A DNA stretch of 62,279 nucleotides from Olsenella_K sp051878835 (lineage in GTDB: Bacteria; Actinomycetota; Coriobacteriia; Coriobacteriales; Atopobiaceae): the NCBI GenBank assembly GCA_051878835.1, contig JBJEKW010000018.1, forward strand, positions 1 to 62,279. The letters run 5' to 3'. The notes below the pieces were generated by a model. It did no database searches, was not told the DNA's origin, and was given only the letters and a program-made list of their open reading frames with translations. Below, one piece after another: positions 23,504 through 32,203 of this stretch. A program made the position numbers and the translations under genes. How positions within the stretch are numbered: position 1 is the stretch's first letter; every line of letters begins with the position of its first letter.

Positions 23504-24634
23504 CTAGTCCGAGAAGAGCGCTGCCAGGCTCTGCGTGTAGGGCGGACGGCAGATGCCCTTCTCGGTAATGATGGCGGTGATCAGGTTGTGGTCGGTCACG
23601 TCGAAGGCGGGGTTGTAGCACTTGACCTCGGGCAGAGCCTTAGGCTCCGCGTACCACATGGTCTTGATCTCGTCGGGGTCGCGTAGCTCGATGTGGATGT
23701 CGTCGCCGGTGGGGCAGTTGCGATCGATGGTGGACGTTGGGCCCAGGACGTAGAACGGGATGCCGTAGTGAGCTGCCAGGATGGCGACGCCGGAGGTGCC
23801 GATTTTGTTCGCTGCGTCGCCGTTCATGGCCACGCGGTCGCAGCCCACCATGCACGCCTGCACCCAGCCGTTCTTCATGACCAGGCTGGCCATGTTGTCG
23901 CAGATTAGGGTCACGTCGATGCCGGCGCGCTGCAGCTCGTAGCTGGTCAGGCGAGCGCCCTGCAGGAGCGGGCGGGTCTCGTCGGCAAAGACGTGCACGT
24001 CTTTGCCGTGGTCATGGGCATAGAACAGCGGTCCCTGGCCGGTGCCGTAGCCCAGGCAGGCCAGGGGACCGGCGTTGCAGTGGGTCAGAACGCCATCGCC
24101 GTCGTGCAGCAGGCTGGCGCCCAGACGCGAGATCTCCTTGCTCATGGCCACGTCCTCGGAGTGGATGGCGCGCGCCTCGGCCTCCAGCAGGTCGACCAGG
24201 TCGGGCAGGTTGGTGTCAGGATGGCTAGTCGTGACGGCGTGCATGCGGTCGAGCGCCCACTGCAGGTTGACCGCTGTGGGACGCGACGAGTTCAGATAGT
24301 CGCGATGCTGCTGCATGCGGGCGACGAAGTCCTGGTAGCTTGATGCCTGCTGTGCCTCTTGGCGAGCTAGCACGTAGTAGCAGTAGCCCGCGCACACGCC
24401 GATGGCCGGCGCGCCGCGCACCTTCAGCTGAAAGATGGCGTCGTACATCTGCTTGGGCGTCTGCAGGTCGATGTGCTCCAGGCGATTGGGCAGAAGCGTC
24501 TGGTCGATGATCACGACCGCGTCCTTGCTGGGTGCCAGCTCGACCGCGTCGACGTTCACGACGGTGGGGGAGGTGGGCTGCGCCGTGCCGGATGCCGCCG
24601 CGGTCGTGACTGGGTTGCTTTCTTGTTGGGTCAT
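23504..24634 (-). CDS. mtnA: methylthioribose-1-phosphate isomerase
   Basis: Converts the aldose methylthioribose-1-phosphate to methylthioribulose-1-phosphate. RGAPAIG substrate loop, the catalytic cysteine in THCNAGPLA and the catalytic aspartate in GCDRVAMNGDAANKIGT are all present, which separates it from eIF2B alpha/beta relatives. 376 residues; a Ser/Thr/Pro-rich stretch of about 28 residues precedes the conserved part. AAGGAG lies five bases before the ATG at 24634. It lies between the class II aldolase gene and mtnP, so the three enzymes act in order MtnP, MtnA, aldolase. Confidence 0.94.
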   Translation of the reverse strand: MTQQESNPVTTAAASGTAQPTSPTVVNVDAVELAPSKDAVVIIDQTLLPNRLEHIDLQTPKQMYDAIFQLKVRGAPAIGVCAGYCYYVLARQEAQQASSYQDFVARMQQHRDYLNSSRPTAVNLQWALDRMHAVTTSHPDTNLPDLVDLLEAEARAIHSEDVAMSKEISRLGASLLHDGDGVLTHCNAGPLACLGYGTGQGPLFYAHDHGKDVHVFADETRPLLQGARLTSYELQRAGIDVTLICDNMASLVMKNGWVQACMVGCDRVAMNGDAANKIGTSGVAILAAHYGIPFYVLGPTSTIDRNCPTGDDIHIELRDPDEIKTMWYAEPKALPEVKCYNPAFDVTDHNLITAIITEKGICRPPYTQSLAALFSD

Positions 24635-24794
24635 GGGAACTCCTTCGGGTTGGGTGCGCCATGCTTGGCGCGAAATTTGGATGTGCGCTTCTTGCGCTAG
24701 TTCTTCTTGCATGAATTCTGCTGGGCGGAATGGGGCTCCGATAGATGGCGCTTGCGCTTGCGTGTGAGCTCGCGTCGCAGCATCTACCTGCGCG

Positions 24795-25628
24795 CTAGTG
24801 CTCCTGGCCGGGCTTTTGCACCTCGGCGCGCTTGCGGTAGTAGGTGCGCAGGCTGGTGAGGTAGTTCACCTGGTCCTCGTCCAGCTGGACTCCTCCGCCC
24901 AGCTGGTGCACGGCGTGGTAGATCTTTGCGCTGTGCTCGATCGTCTCCATCAGGTCGAAGGCCGCCCACAGGTTGGCGCCCCACGCCAGCGCGCCGTGGT
25001 TGGCAAGCAAAAGGCCATTGTAGCCATCCAAGAAGGGCTCGATGCTGCGCGGGACCTCCTCGGTCGACAGCATGGCAAAGGGCGCCACGGGAATCTTGCC
25101 GAAGTTCAGCACCAGCTCGGGCAGGTAGGCCTCGCTGAGCTCGTGGCGGCAGATGGCGAAGGCGGTGGCGTACACGGGGTGGGCGTGCACGACGGCGCCC
25201 ACGTCGGGGCGGCGGTCAAACACGCGTAGGTGCATCTTTATCTCGGAAGAGGGATGGCGGCCGGACGTGTCCTCGGGCGCCACGTTGCCCTGCCTGTCGC
25301 ACAGCACCAGCATGGCGGGGGTCATGCGGCCCTTGCTGACACCGGACGGCGTGATCAGCAGGCGGTCCGGCGCCACCCTGGCCGAGATGTTGCCGTCGTT
25401 GCTGGCCACGTAGCCGCGGTCGTACAGCAGCTTGCCAATCCGGCAGATGAGCTCGCGCGCTTCGTCCACCGGGGTGCAAGCTTGGGGCTGGGCGTCGGAA
25501 GTCTGGTCGGGCGTCCCGCCGTCGGTGTTAGGCCATGCGTTGGCTCGGTGGTGCTGGGGGGTGTCGGGGGTCTGGGCGGGTGTCCCGTTGTCAGCGCCGC
25601 GCGCCTCCGGGTTGTTTTGCTGGTTCAT
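24795..25628 (-). CDS. class II aldolase, probable methylthioribulose-1-phosphate aldolase (Ald2 type)
   Basis: 277 residues. After a disordered 55-residue Pro/Gln/Thr-rich leader comes a class II aldolase/adducin domain with YVASNDGNISAR, TPSGVSKG, the catalytic glutamate in SSEIKMHL and zinc histidines in VVHAHP and LLANHGAL. In isolation it would be called an L-fuculose-phosphate aldolase-like protein. Next to mtnA and mtnP it most likely cleaves methylthioribulose-1-phosphate to DHAP and methylthioacetaldehyde, as Ald2 does in the DHAP shunt. The dehydratase MtnB belongs to the same superfamily and cannot be excluded, but mtnC/mtnD-type downstream genes are absent here. First gene of the operon. 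Confidence 0.78.
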   Translation of the reverse strand: MNQQNNPEARGADNGTPAQTPDTPQHHRANAWPNTDGGTPDQTSDAQPQACTPVDEARELICRIGKLLYDRGYVASNDGNISARVAPDRLLITPSGVSKGRMTPAMLVLCDRQGNVAPEDTSGRHPSSEIKMHLRVFDRRPDVGAVVHAHPVYATAFAICRHELSEAYLPELVLNFGKIPVAPFAMLSTEEVPRSIEPFLDGYNGLLLANHGALAWGANLWAAFDLMETIEHSAKIYHAVHQLGGGVQLDEDQVNYLTSLRTYYRKRAEVQKPGQEH

Positions 25629-27758
25629 GGCTTTCCTTTCGTGGGCGCTGGCTTGCAGCCGGCGCTGGTGGCTTGTTTAAGCGCACGCGACAATCCGGAA
25701 CGTTGATTAGGTAAGGGTCCGGAGGACACGCGACCACTACGATACCGAATCGAGCATGTGCTGGTACCGCGTTTGCGCCAGCCGGTATGGTGCGGGATTC
25801 GTAGGAGCTGCAAAGTCTGACTTCGATTGCGGGCTAGTCGATCCAGTTGGAGCTGCCACACTGATATCCTCGCAGGTAGACGCTCTTATGAGACGGAACC
25901 TACTTTTTACCGGCCAAGCTTGCCGTCGCCCCAGTCGAACGAAACCTGCGCGTACCGGACGCCCCAATCTGCAAGTTCCTGCATGTCGGCTGCGGCATCT
26001 GCTCGATCGGGGCGCCCCAATCCGTGTGATTCAGATACTTATATCGGCGTACCATCGCATATCGCCTGGTCAGAGGCTTGACGGGTCTCGACGGCTCCGA
26101 AAGACATCGGCAATGTCGCGCATCGGGGCGCCCCAATCCGGCGCATAGGCCGGTCCAAACGCCCCAATCGCCCCAATCGACGCATTTTCGTCAGACCTGC
26201 TACGAAAACCGAACGACTGGGGCGTCCGTCCCTCCGGTTAGCGTGCGGGTGAGGCCCTACGGGCCGGTGTCGGCCGGGGCCAAGTCCGGCGTCGCTTAAC
26301 TCGGTGCGCGAACCCGTAGATACTGCCGCCCGGACCCGGTGATGGCCGCCGCTAACCGGGGGTATCTCCAGACGTGGGCGGCGAACGCCCGGACCTGGCG
26401 ACGTTAGCGTGCGAAATCCGCCCAGACAGGGAAATTCCAACGGGTTAGCAGACGCAAACTACAGGTCTGTGTGAGTGAGCCAGCTTTCCCGTCACACTTC
26501 CGTTCGATTCGTAGGCGCACAAGCACAAGGCCAGCCTCCGACACCCCTGCAGAAGGTCGAGGTATGGGTGCCCGCGCACTCGCACCTCAGGCCCTTGCAG
26601 GAACTTTTGGCAGGGTGCCGAGGTGCGAGTACCCACACCTGCCATCTTTGCGCCGACGGAAGTCGGGTTGGGGCTCCAATGAATTCTTGCAGCCCATCTA
26701 CCTGGTGTTTTGCAACAAGACCATAAAGGTCCCCTGCAGGGTTTCGACCCGTGAGTACCCGCGTCTGACACCCCTGCAGAAATTCCTGACAGAGAGTCGA
26801 GGTGTGGGTGTCAATGCACTCGCGCCTCCAACCCCTGCAGAAACTTACTGACAAGACCTCGACCTGCGAGTGCCCGCGCACTCGCACCTCAAGCCCCTGC
26901 AGAAACGATCCTGACAGAGAGTCGAGGTGTGGGTGTCTGTATTTCCTGATGTGGGCGACGGGCGCCCAGACCTGGCGACATTAACGTGCAGAATCCGCCC
27001 AGACCAGGAAATACTGGCGGGTATGCCCGGGCTAACTCCAGGTATGGGCGCCAGCGGTTCCGACAGCTCCGGACCTGGGCGCTTGTGGACCAGGAAACTC
27101 CAGAAGTGGGCGAGTGCAGATTCGTAAACTCCGGATGGGGGCCCAGACCTGGACGTCTGCAGCGGAGCGGCGATTCGTCGACCGACTTGCGCAGGGGAGT
27201 GCCACCCGCCCAAAGTCGCTAGAGTGTACGCACCTCTTGGCAAAGTAATGTGAGGATTTACGCAGCGCTTTGTAATATCAGCGCGGGGTTGGCCCGTAAT
27301 CGGCGAACGTGCGTTATCATCTGCAAGGTTTGCGTTTGAGGCTCGCAACCAGCCCGATGCTTTCTTGCGAAAGTGCTGGTGCAGGCGCGTGGTGGCTTCG
27401 CACGTTCGGCGCGGGAGCGTTCTGCGCGCGTGGCGTTCTGCTTGGTGGCACTCGCGAGCGTGGCCATGTGGACGTGCATGTGGCTCCGGCCGTGCGGCGC
27501 TCCGCAGGTCGCGCGTACGACGTGCGACACCCGGTCGGCACCAGCCGTTTCGCAATGGCGTCGTGGTTCGGCATCTGATTCCGAGGGAGAAAGGTCATCG
27601 ATGAAGTCTCGACCTCACAGTCGGTGACCCCTGTGATGTGGCTCCTGGTCGCATCGCACGGGGTGTAACCAGCAGTTTTCTGCCGTAGTGCAGCGCTGCA
27701 GCTGCGTGTTCGCGAGGGTGGTTAGCCCGGCGCGGGTTCGTGGCAGTAAGGAGTGCAC
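25629..27758. other. 2.1-kb non-coding region between the ald2 operon and mgtE-like gene
   Basis: Divergent promoter region. 25950-27180 is palindrome island I. 27181-27758 is the mgtE-like leader and shows no recognisable M-box or other known riboswitch. Long open frames on both strands overlap each other, carry no ribosome sites and follow the repeats, so I call no genes. Confidence 0.6.
25950..27180. repeat. palindrome island I
   Basis: Dense, diverged palindromes. ATCGGGGCGCCCCAAT occurs exactly twice (26006, 26122). From 26530 to 26940 units carry a GGGTGCCC or GAGTACCC centre separated by CCCTGCAG blocks (for example GAGGTGCGAGTACCCACACC near 26619). From 26940 centres such as GACGGGCGCCC lie between CCTGATG and AGACCTGG. 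The anchor element (reverse orientation) lies at about 26661-26720. GCAGAATCCGCCC near 26988 recurs in island III. Confidence 0.75.
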
Positions 27759-29627
27759 ATGATTTATCTGTCCCAAATACTGGGAAATCCCGTTCTGGAC
27801 TCCAACGGCGAGCGCCTGGGTGTCGTTAACGACCTCGGCATTGCCACAGGCGAGGTGTTTCCGCAGGTAACCTCGCTGGCATTTCGCGATCGTGGCCAGG
27901 ATCCGCTCATGATTTCCTGGCGCAAGTACGTCGACAGCTACGATGACCACGAGGTTCGCCTGAAGGTCCCCGCCGTCGACATTCGCTTCTCGTACCTGCA
28001 GCCCACCGAGGTGCTGCTGGCCCGAGACATCCTGAACAAGCAGATCGTGGATACGCGCGGCATGCGCGTCGTCCGCGTGAACGACCTGAAGCTGTCGGAC
28101 ACCAGCTCTACCCAGCTGCGCCTGCTGGGCGCCGAAGTGGGCATCCGTGGCATCCTGCGTACGCTGTCGCCAAAGCTGGAGCGCGCCGCCATGCGCATCA
28201 GTCGCGCCTTCGGCAAGCCGCTGCCCGAGCGTATCATCGCGTGGAGCTACATGGACCTGGTCGAGCGCGACCTGTCCGACGTGAAGCTGTCCGTCACGCA
28301 CAAGACCCTGGACGAGCTGCACCCCGCCGACATCGCAGACATCATCGAGCAGCTGGACCCGCGCCTGCGTGGCCAGGTGTTCGCGCAGCTGGACGACGAG
28401 CAGCGAGCCGACGCCATCGCCGAGCTGGAGAGCGACGACGCAGCCGAGCTGGTCGGCGGCATGAACGAGCAGGACGCCTCGCGCATGCTGTCCGAGATGG
28501 ACCCCGACGACGCAGCCGAGCTGGTCAGCGAGCTGGACTACAACCGCGCCGAGAAGCTGCTGAAGCTGATGGGCGTGAAGGAGGAGCACGCCATCAGGCA
28601 GCTCCTGGGCTACCGCGACGACACCGCCGGCCGAATCATGACCCAGGAGGTCGTGTGCCTGCCCCAGACGCAGACGGTGGCCGACGCCATCGAGTGCCTG
28701 CGCAACCTGGACGAGGACTACGAGTCGGTGCGCTACGTCTACACGAAGGATGACGAGGGTCGCCTGACCGGCGCCGTCTCCCTGAACGAGCTTATCGTGC
28801 ACCACAAGGACGAGCGCCTGGAGGACATCGCCGAGCACGACCTGGTGACCGCCTCGCCCGACGACGACCAGGAGGACGTGGCCGACGACATCTCGAAGTA
28901 CAACCTCCTGGCCATGCCCGTCGTGGACGAGAAGCACAAGCTGCTGGGTATGGTCACGGTGGACGATGCCCTCGACGTCATGAACGAGGAGCACGAGGAG
29001 GACCTGCAGATTGCCGGTGGCGGCCGCAGCGAGGCCGACTCCGACGAGGAGGTGCCGCTGCACGACCTGCGCTGGCTGCTGCGCCGCGAGATGTGGTTCT
29101 TCTTTTGGATGCTGGGCGTCGTGTGCGTGTGGGCCATCCTGCGCTTTGGCGTGGGCATCCACGACGGCGTCGTCAACGCCATCCTGCTGAGCTCGGCTTT
29201 GCCCGTCTCGCTCATCGTGGCAGACGACTCCATCAACTACGTCACGAACTTCTACCTGGAGCATGACCCCGACGACGAGGACACGCCGTCCATGCTGGGC
29301 TTCGCCATAAAGAGTCTGGGTCTGGGCCTGGTGTTTGGCGCGCTGGTGGCGCTGGTGGCCTCCGCGGTAATCAGCCTGCTGGTGGGGCCGAACGGCCACC
29401 ACTCCGGCAGCCTGCTGGTGGCGGGCTTCCTCAGCGCAGGTGGCAGCGCCGTGGTGTCGTTCCTGCTGACGCCCCTGTGGCTGCACATCCTGCGCGTGCG
29501 AGACGAGCACAACAAGGAGACGTCCGGCTTTGTGCTATCCGTCATCTCGATGCTGATCTCGGTTGCCATGTTTGCCGTGATAGCCGCCCTGGTGGCCCCC
29601 TCGATTGCCGCGACGGCGCTGGTGTAG
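27759..29627 (+). CDS. PRC-barrel/MgtE_N/CBS membrane protein (MgtE-like)
   Basis: 622 residues. N-terminal PRC-barrel-like segment (SNGERLGVVNDLG), the MgtE_N superhelix (LHPADIADIIEQLDP, DDAAELV repeated three times), a CBS pair (RIMTQEVVCLPQTQTVADAI and the following repeat) and about five C-terminal hydrophobic helices. The cytoplasmic part is that of MgtE Mg2+ channels, where it senses Mg2+. The membrane part lacks an obvious GGNxGxQ-like MgtE pore motif, so transport by this protein alone is uncertain. AAGGAGTGCAC precedes the ATG at 27759. One base separates its stop codon from the ATG of the Nramp-related gene, implying a joint Mg2+ function. Confidence 0.85.
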   Translation: MIYLSQILGNPVLDSNGERLGVVNDLGIATGEVFPQVTSLAFRDRGQDPLMISWRKYVDSYDDHEVRLKVPAVDIRFSYLQPTEVLLARDILNKQIVDTRGMRVVRVNDLKLSDTSSTQLRLLGAEVGIRGILRTLSPKLERAAMRISRAFGKPLPERIIAWSYMDLVERDLSDVKLSVTHKTLDELHPADIADIIEQLDPRLRGQVFAQLDDEQRADAIAELESDDAAELVGGMNEQDASRMLSEMDPDDAAELVSELDYNRAEKLLKLMGVKEEHAIRQLLGYRDDTAGRIMTQEVVCLPQTQTVADAIECLRNLDEDYESVRYVYTKDDEGRLTGAVSLNELIVHHKDERLEDIAEHDLVTASPDDDQEDVADDISKYNLLAMPVVDEKHKLLGMVTVDDALDVMNEEHEEDLQIAGGGRSEADSDEEVPLHDLRWLLRREMWFFFWMLGVVCVWAILRFGVGIHDGVVNAILLSSALPVSLIVADDSINYVTNFYLEHDPDDEDTPSMLGFAIKSLGLGLVFGALVALVASAVISLLVGPNGHHSGSLLVAGFLSAGGSAVVSFLLTPLWLHILRVRDEHNKETSGFVLSVISMLISVAMFAVIAALVAPSIAATALV

Positions 29628-29628
29628 C

Positions 29629-30960
29629 ATGGGTCGCGCGAAGAACAAGGCGCAGGCCATGGACCAGTCCAAGGACATGCGCCAGACGCAGGTGACCAGC
29701 CAGGCTTCGCAGCAGGACCAGGACCGCCGCAGCAAGCACAAGAAGCGCCTTGCCATCCTGGCGGCCATGGGCCCCGGCCTGCTGACGTCTTTGGCAGGAA
29801 ACGACGCCGGCGGCATCGCCACCTACTCCAGCGCAGGTGCCACCTTTGGCTTTGGCCAGCTGTGGACCGTGCCCCTGATGTGCCTTTTGCTGATAGTGGT
29901 GCAGGAGACAGCCGCGCGCATGGGCTGCGCCACCGGCAAGGGATTTGCCTCGCTGATCCGCGAGCGCTTCGGCATCCGCGTGTCGGCCATAGCCATGTTG
30001 GCTCTGGTGATATCCAACTTCACCGTCACGTTGTCCGAGTTCGCGGGCATCGCATCGGGCATGCAGCTGTTCGGCGTGCCCATCATCTACTCGGTGCCCG
30101 TGGCGGCCATGCTGGTGCTCATCCTGACCATGAGCGGCTCGTATCACCGCATCGAGAAGGTCCTGCTGGGCATCAGCTGCATCTTTGTCACGTACATCGT
30201 GGCCGGCGTCATCTCGAAGCCCGACTGGGGTGCCGCCATCAGCGCCACGCTGATTCCGCAGTTCTCGAGCGACCCCAGCTACATCTCGCTGCTGGTGGCC
30301 AACGTCGGTACCACCATCTCGCCCTACATGATCTTCATGGTGGCCAGCAACGTGGTTGAGAAGAACCTGACGGCTGAGGACATCCCCGGCCAGAGGGCCG
30401 ACAACGTGTCTGGCGCCATCGTGGCCGAGATCATCACCTGGTTCATCATGCTGACCACGGCCACCGTGCTGCATCCCGCTGGCATCGTGGTGAACGAGGC
30501 CGCCGACGCTGCGAAGGCTCTGGAGCCTCTGGCGGGCCCCTACGCGAAGTCGATGTTCGCCCTGGGTCTTGTGGGCGCGTCGTTCCTGGCCGCCTGCGTG
30601 CTGCCGGGCATCACGGCCAGCGCCGTGTGCGAGGCATTCGGCTGGGAGCGCGGCACCGACCGCACCTGGCGCGAGGCCCCCGTGTATCGTGGCCTCATCA
30701 CCGGCATCATCATCGTGTCGGCCGCCATCATCCTGGTGCCCAACGTGGACCTGTTCGGCATCATGATGGCAGCGCAGGTCATCAACGGCGTGCTGCTGCC
30801 CCTGTTGCTGGTGTGCCTGGTCATCATTGCCAGCGACCACCACATCATGGGCAAGAACGCCAACGGTCGCATCTGGAACGGCCTCACCTGGTTCACAGTC
30901 ATCGCGGTCATCATCCTGACCATCATCATGTTCGTGCTGCAGGCCATGGGCATCGGGTAG
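29629..30960 (+). CDS. Nramp-related metal transporter, probable Mg2+ type (NRMT)
   Basis: 443 residues, about 11 transmembrane helices with Nramp-fold homology. The two metal-binding unwound helices differ from classical Nramp: TM1 DPGN is replaced by GNDAGG, and TM6 with its Met-Pro-His is replaced by TTISPYMIF. Loss of the TM1 signature and of the TM6 methionine is the hallmark of Nramp-related magnesium transporters, whose structural prototype comes from Eggerthella lenta. Mg2+ and Mn2+ are therefore the likely substrates. The first 35 residues are a charged Gln-rich leader. It starts one base after the MgtE-like stop codon and is surely cotranslated. Confidence 0.85.
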   Translation: MGRAKNKAQAMDQSKDMRQTQVTSQASQQDQDRRSKHKKRLAILAAMGPGLLTSLAGNDAGGIATYSSAGATFGFGQLWTVPLMCLLLIVVQETAARMGCATGKGFASLIRERFGIRVSAIAMLALVISNFTVTLSEFAGIASGMQLFGVPIIYSVPVAAMLVLILTMSGSYHRIEKVLLGISCIFVTYIVAGVISKPDWGAAISATLIPQFSSDPSYISLLVANVGTTISPYMIFMVASNVVEKNLTAEDIPGQRADNVSGAIVAEIITWFIMLTTATVLHPAGIVVNEAADAAKALEPLAGPYAKSMFALGLVGASFLAACVLPGITASAVCEAFGWERGTDRTWREAPVYRGLITGIIIVSAAIILVPNVDLFGIMMAAQVINGVLLPLLLVCLVIIASDHHIMGKNANGRIWNGLTWFTVIAVIILTIIMFVLQAMGIG

Positions 30961-31038
30961 CGCCCGGACTTCTGGGTGTTCTTCTTGCCCAAAGATTGCT
31001 CCTCGTGCGTATGGCTGCAAGGTCGCCGCATTATAAAT

Positions 31039-31069
31039 CGGCCCCGTCTGCACTTGGCAGGCGGGGCCG
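31039..31069. terminator. bidirectional hairpin between NRMT and degV
   Basis: Stem CGGCCCCGtCTGC / GCAGgCGGGGCCG with a 5-nt loop between two convergent genes. The minus-strand exit (ATTTATAAT) is the better T-tract, so it mainly serves degV. Confidence 0.65.
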
Positions 31070-31179
31070 ACTCATACAGGAAAGGGCTCGTTTGGGGTGC
31101 GGTGCGACTGCGGCGCAACTGGGGGTCGTGCCGCAATGGAGCGCCGAGCGACGAACGTGCCTTCTGGCTGGCGCTGCGG

Positions 31180-32040
31180 CTACTCCATGGGCTGTACGCC
31201 CATGCCCATGAGGTCGGGGCCGGTGTGCACGATGAGGTCGGCCGAGAGGCCCGACTGCACCAGCTCGCCGATGTTGGGAATGGCATCGCGCAGCATCTGG
31301 GTGGCCTCGGCCATCTGCTGGGCGCCCATGGACGTGCAGACGCCCACGCGCACCTTCGGGTACTTGGCGGCCTCCTTGCGCACGGCGTCCACCTCGGCAG
31401 TCAGCGCTCGCTTCCAGCCACGGGCCTTCTTTACCACGGCATAGTAGCCGTGCTCGTCGCACCACATGACGGGCTTGATGTTCAGCATGGAACCCAGGCG
31501 ATATACCGTCTCGCTGATGCGGCCGCCCGCGCGCAGGTACTTCATGTCCTTCACGGCAAAGAAGACCTTGCTCTTTGAGCTGAGGTCGTTCAGGCGCTCC
31601 TCCAGCTGGTCGAAGGGCACGCCGCTCTCGACCATGCGGACAGCCTCCATGACCACGAAGCCCGCGATGAGGCCGATGCTCTTTGTGTCGATGACGATGA
31701 CGGGGAAGTCCTTTACCTCGTTCGCCACGAAGCGAGCCATCTGGTTCGTGCCGGAGAGGGCGGCCGAGATGGTGACGACCACGGCACAGGTGTAGCCGTC
31801 CTCGCGTGCCTTCTGGTAGGTCGACAGGACCTGCGTGGGGGCGGGCAGCGACGTCTTTGGGATCTCCGTGTCCAGGCGGTCCAGCACGTCCTGCGCGGTT
31901 ATATCCACGCCGCTTTTGTATGTGTGGCCGTCTGAGTAGCTGACCAGCAACGGGACAACGCGCACGTCATGCTGACGGATGAAGTCCGCCGGGGTGTCAG
32001 TTCCCGAATCGGTGATGACGGCGATGCGTTGATCGTTCAT
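31180..32040 (-). CDS. DegV family fatty-acid-binding protein
   Basis: 286 residues: DegV/FakB-type fold that binds a fatty acid and presents it to the FakA kinase domain. Conserved points are VITDSGTDTP at the N-terminus, the TSLPAPTQ loop, the fatty-acid pocket segment ISAALSGTNQMA and the KYLRAGGRI motif. Start at 32040 after GGGAGCCACC; upstream codons in the frame are not conserved. No FakA partner in the window. A second family member is encoded at 56028. Confidence 0.92.
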   Translation of the reverse strand: MNDQRIAVITDSGTDTPADFIRQHDVRVVPLLVSYSDGHTYKSGVDITAQDVLDRLDTEIPKTSLPAPTQVLSTYQKAREDGYTCAVVVTISAALSGTNQMARFVANEVKDFPVIVIDTKSIGLIAGFVVMEAVRMVESGVPFDQLEERLNDLSSKSKVFFAVKDMKYLRAGGRISETVYRLGSMLNIKPVMWCDEHGYYAVVKKARGWKRALTAEVDAVRKEAAKYPKVRVGVCTSMGAQQMAEATQMLRDAIPNIGELVQSGLSADLIVHTGPDLMGMGVQPME

Positions 32041-32203
32041 GGTGGCTCCCAAGTCTGTTTGCAGTGCAGTCGGTACGGCAGATACCCTTGCATGTGCGAT
32101 GCGATGCCCAGGGTTGTGGCTCTTCTTCGTAGCTCCGCAATTTCTGAGCTTCTGGACCATATATTAGTATGCATCTGACCATCGCGAGTGAAGGAAGGTA
32201 AAG

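Noticed and set aside
26471..26887. Overlapping open frames in island I as genes
   Set aside because: Several frames on both strands are open together, without ribosome sites; they follow the repeats and GC content.
27181..27758. M-box magnesium riboswitch before the MgtE-like gene
   Set aside because: I could not find the conserved M-box core (AGGTGAGGCTCC-type) or an equivalent fold; only loosely similar GTGGCTCCTG occurs.
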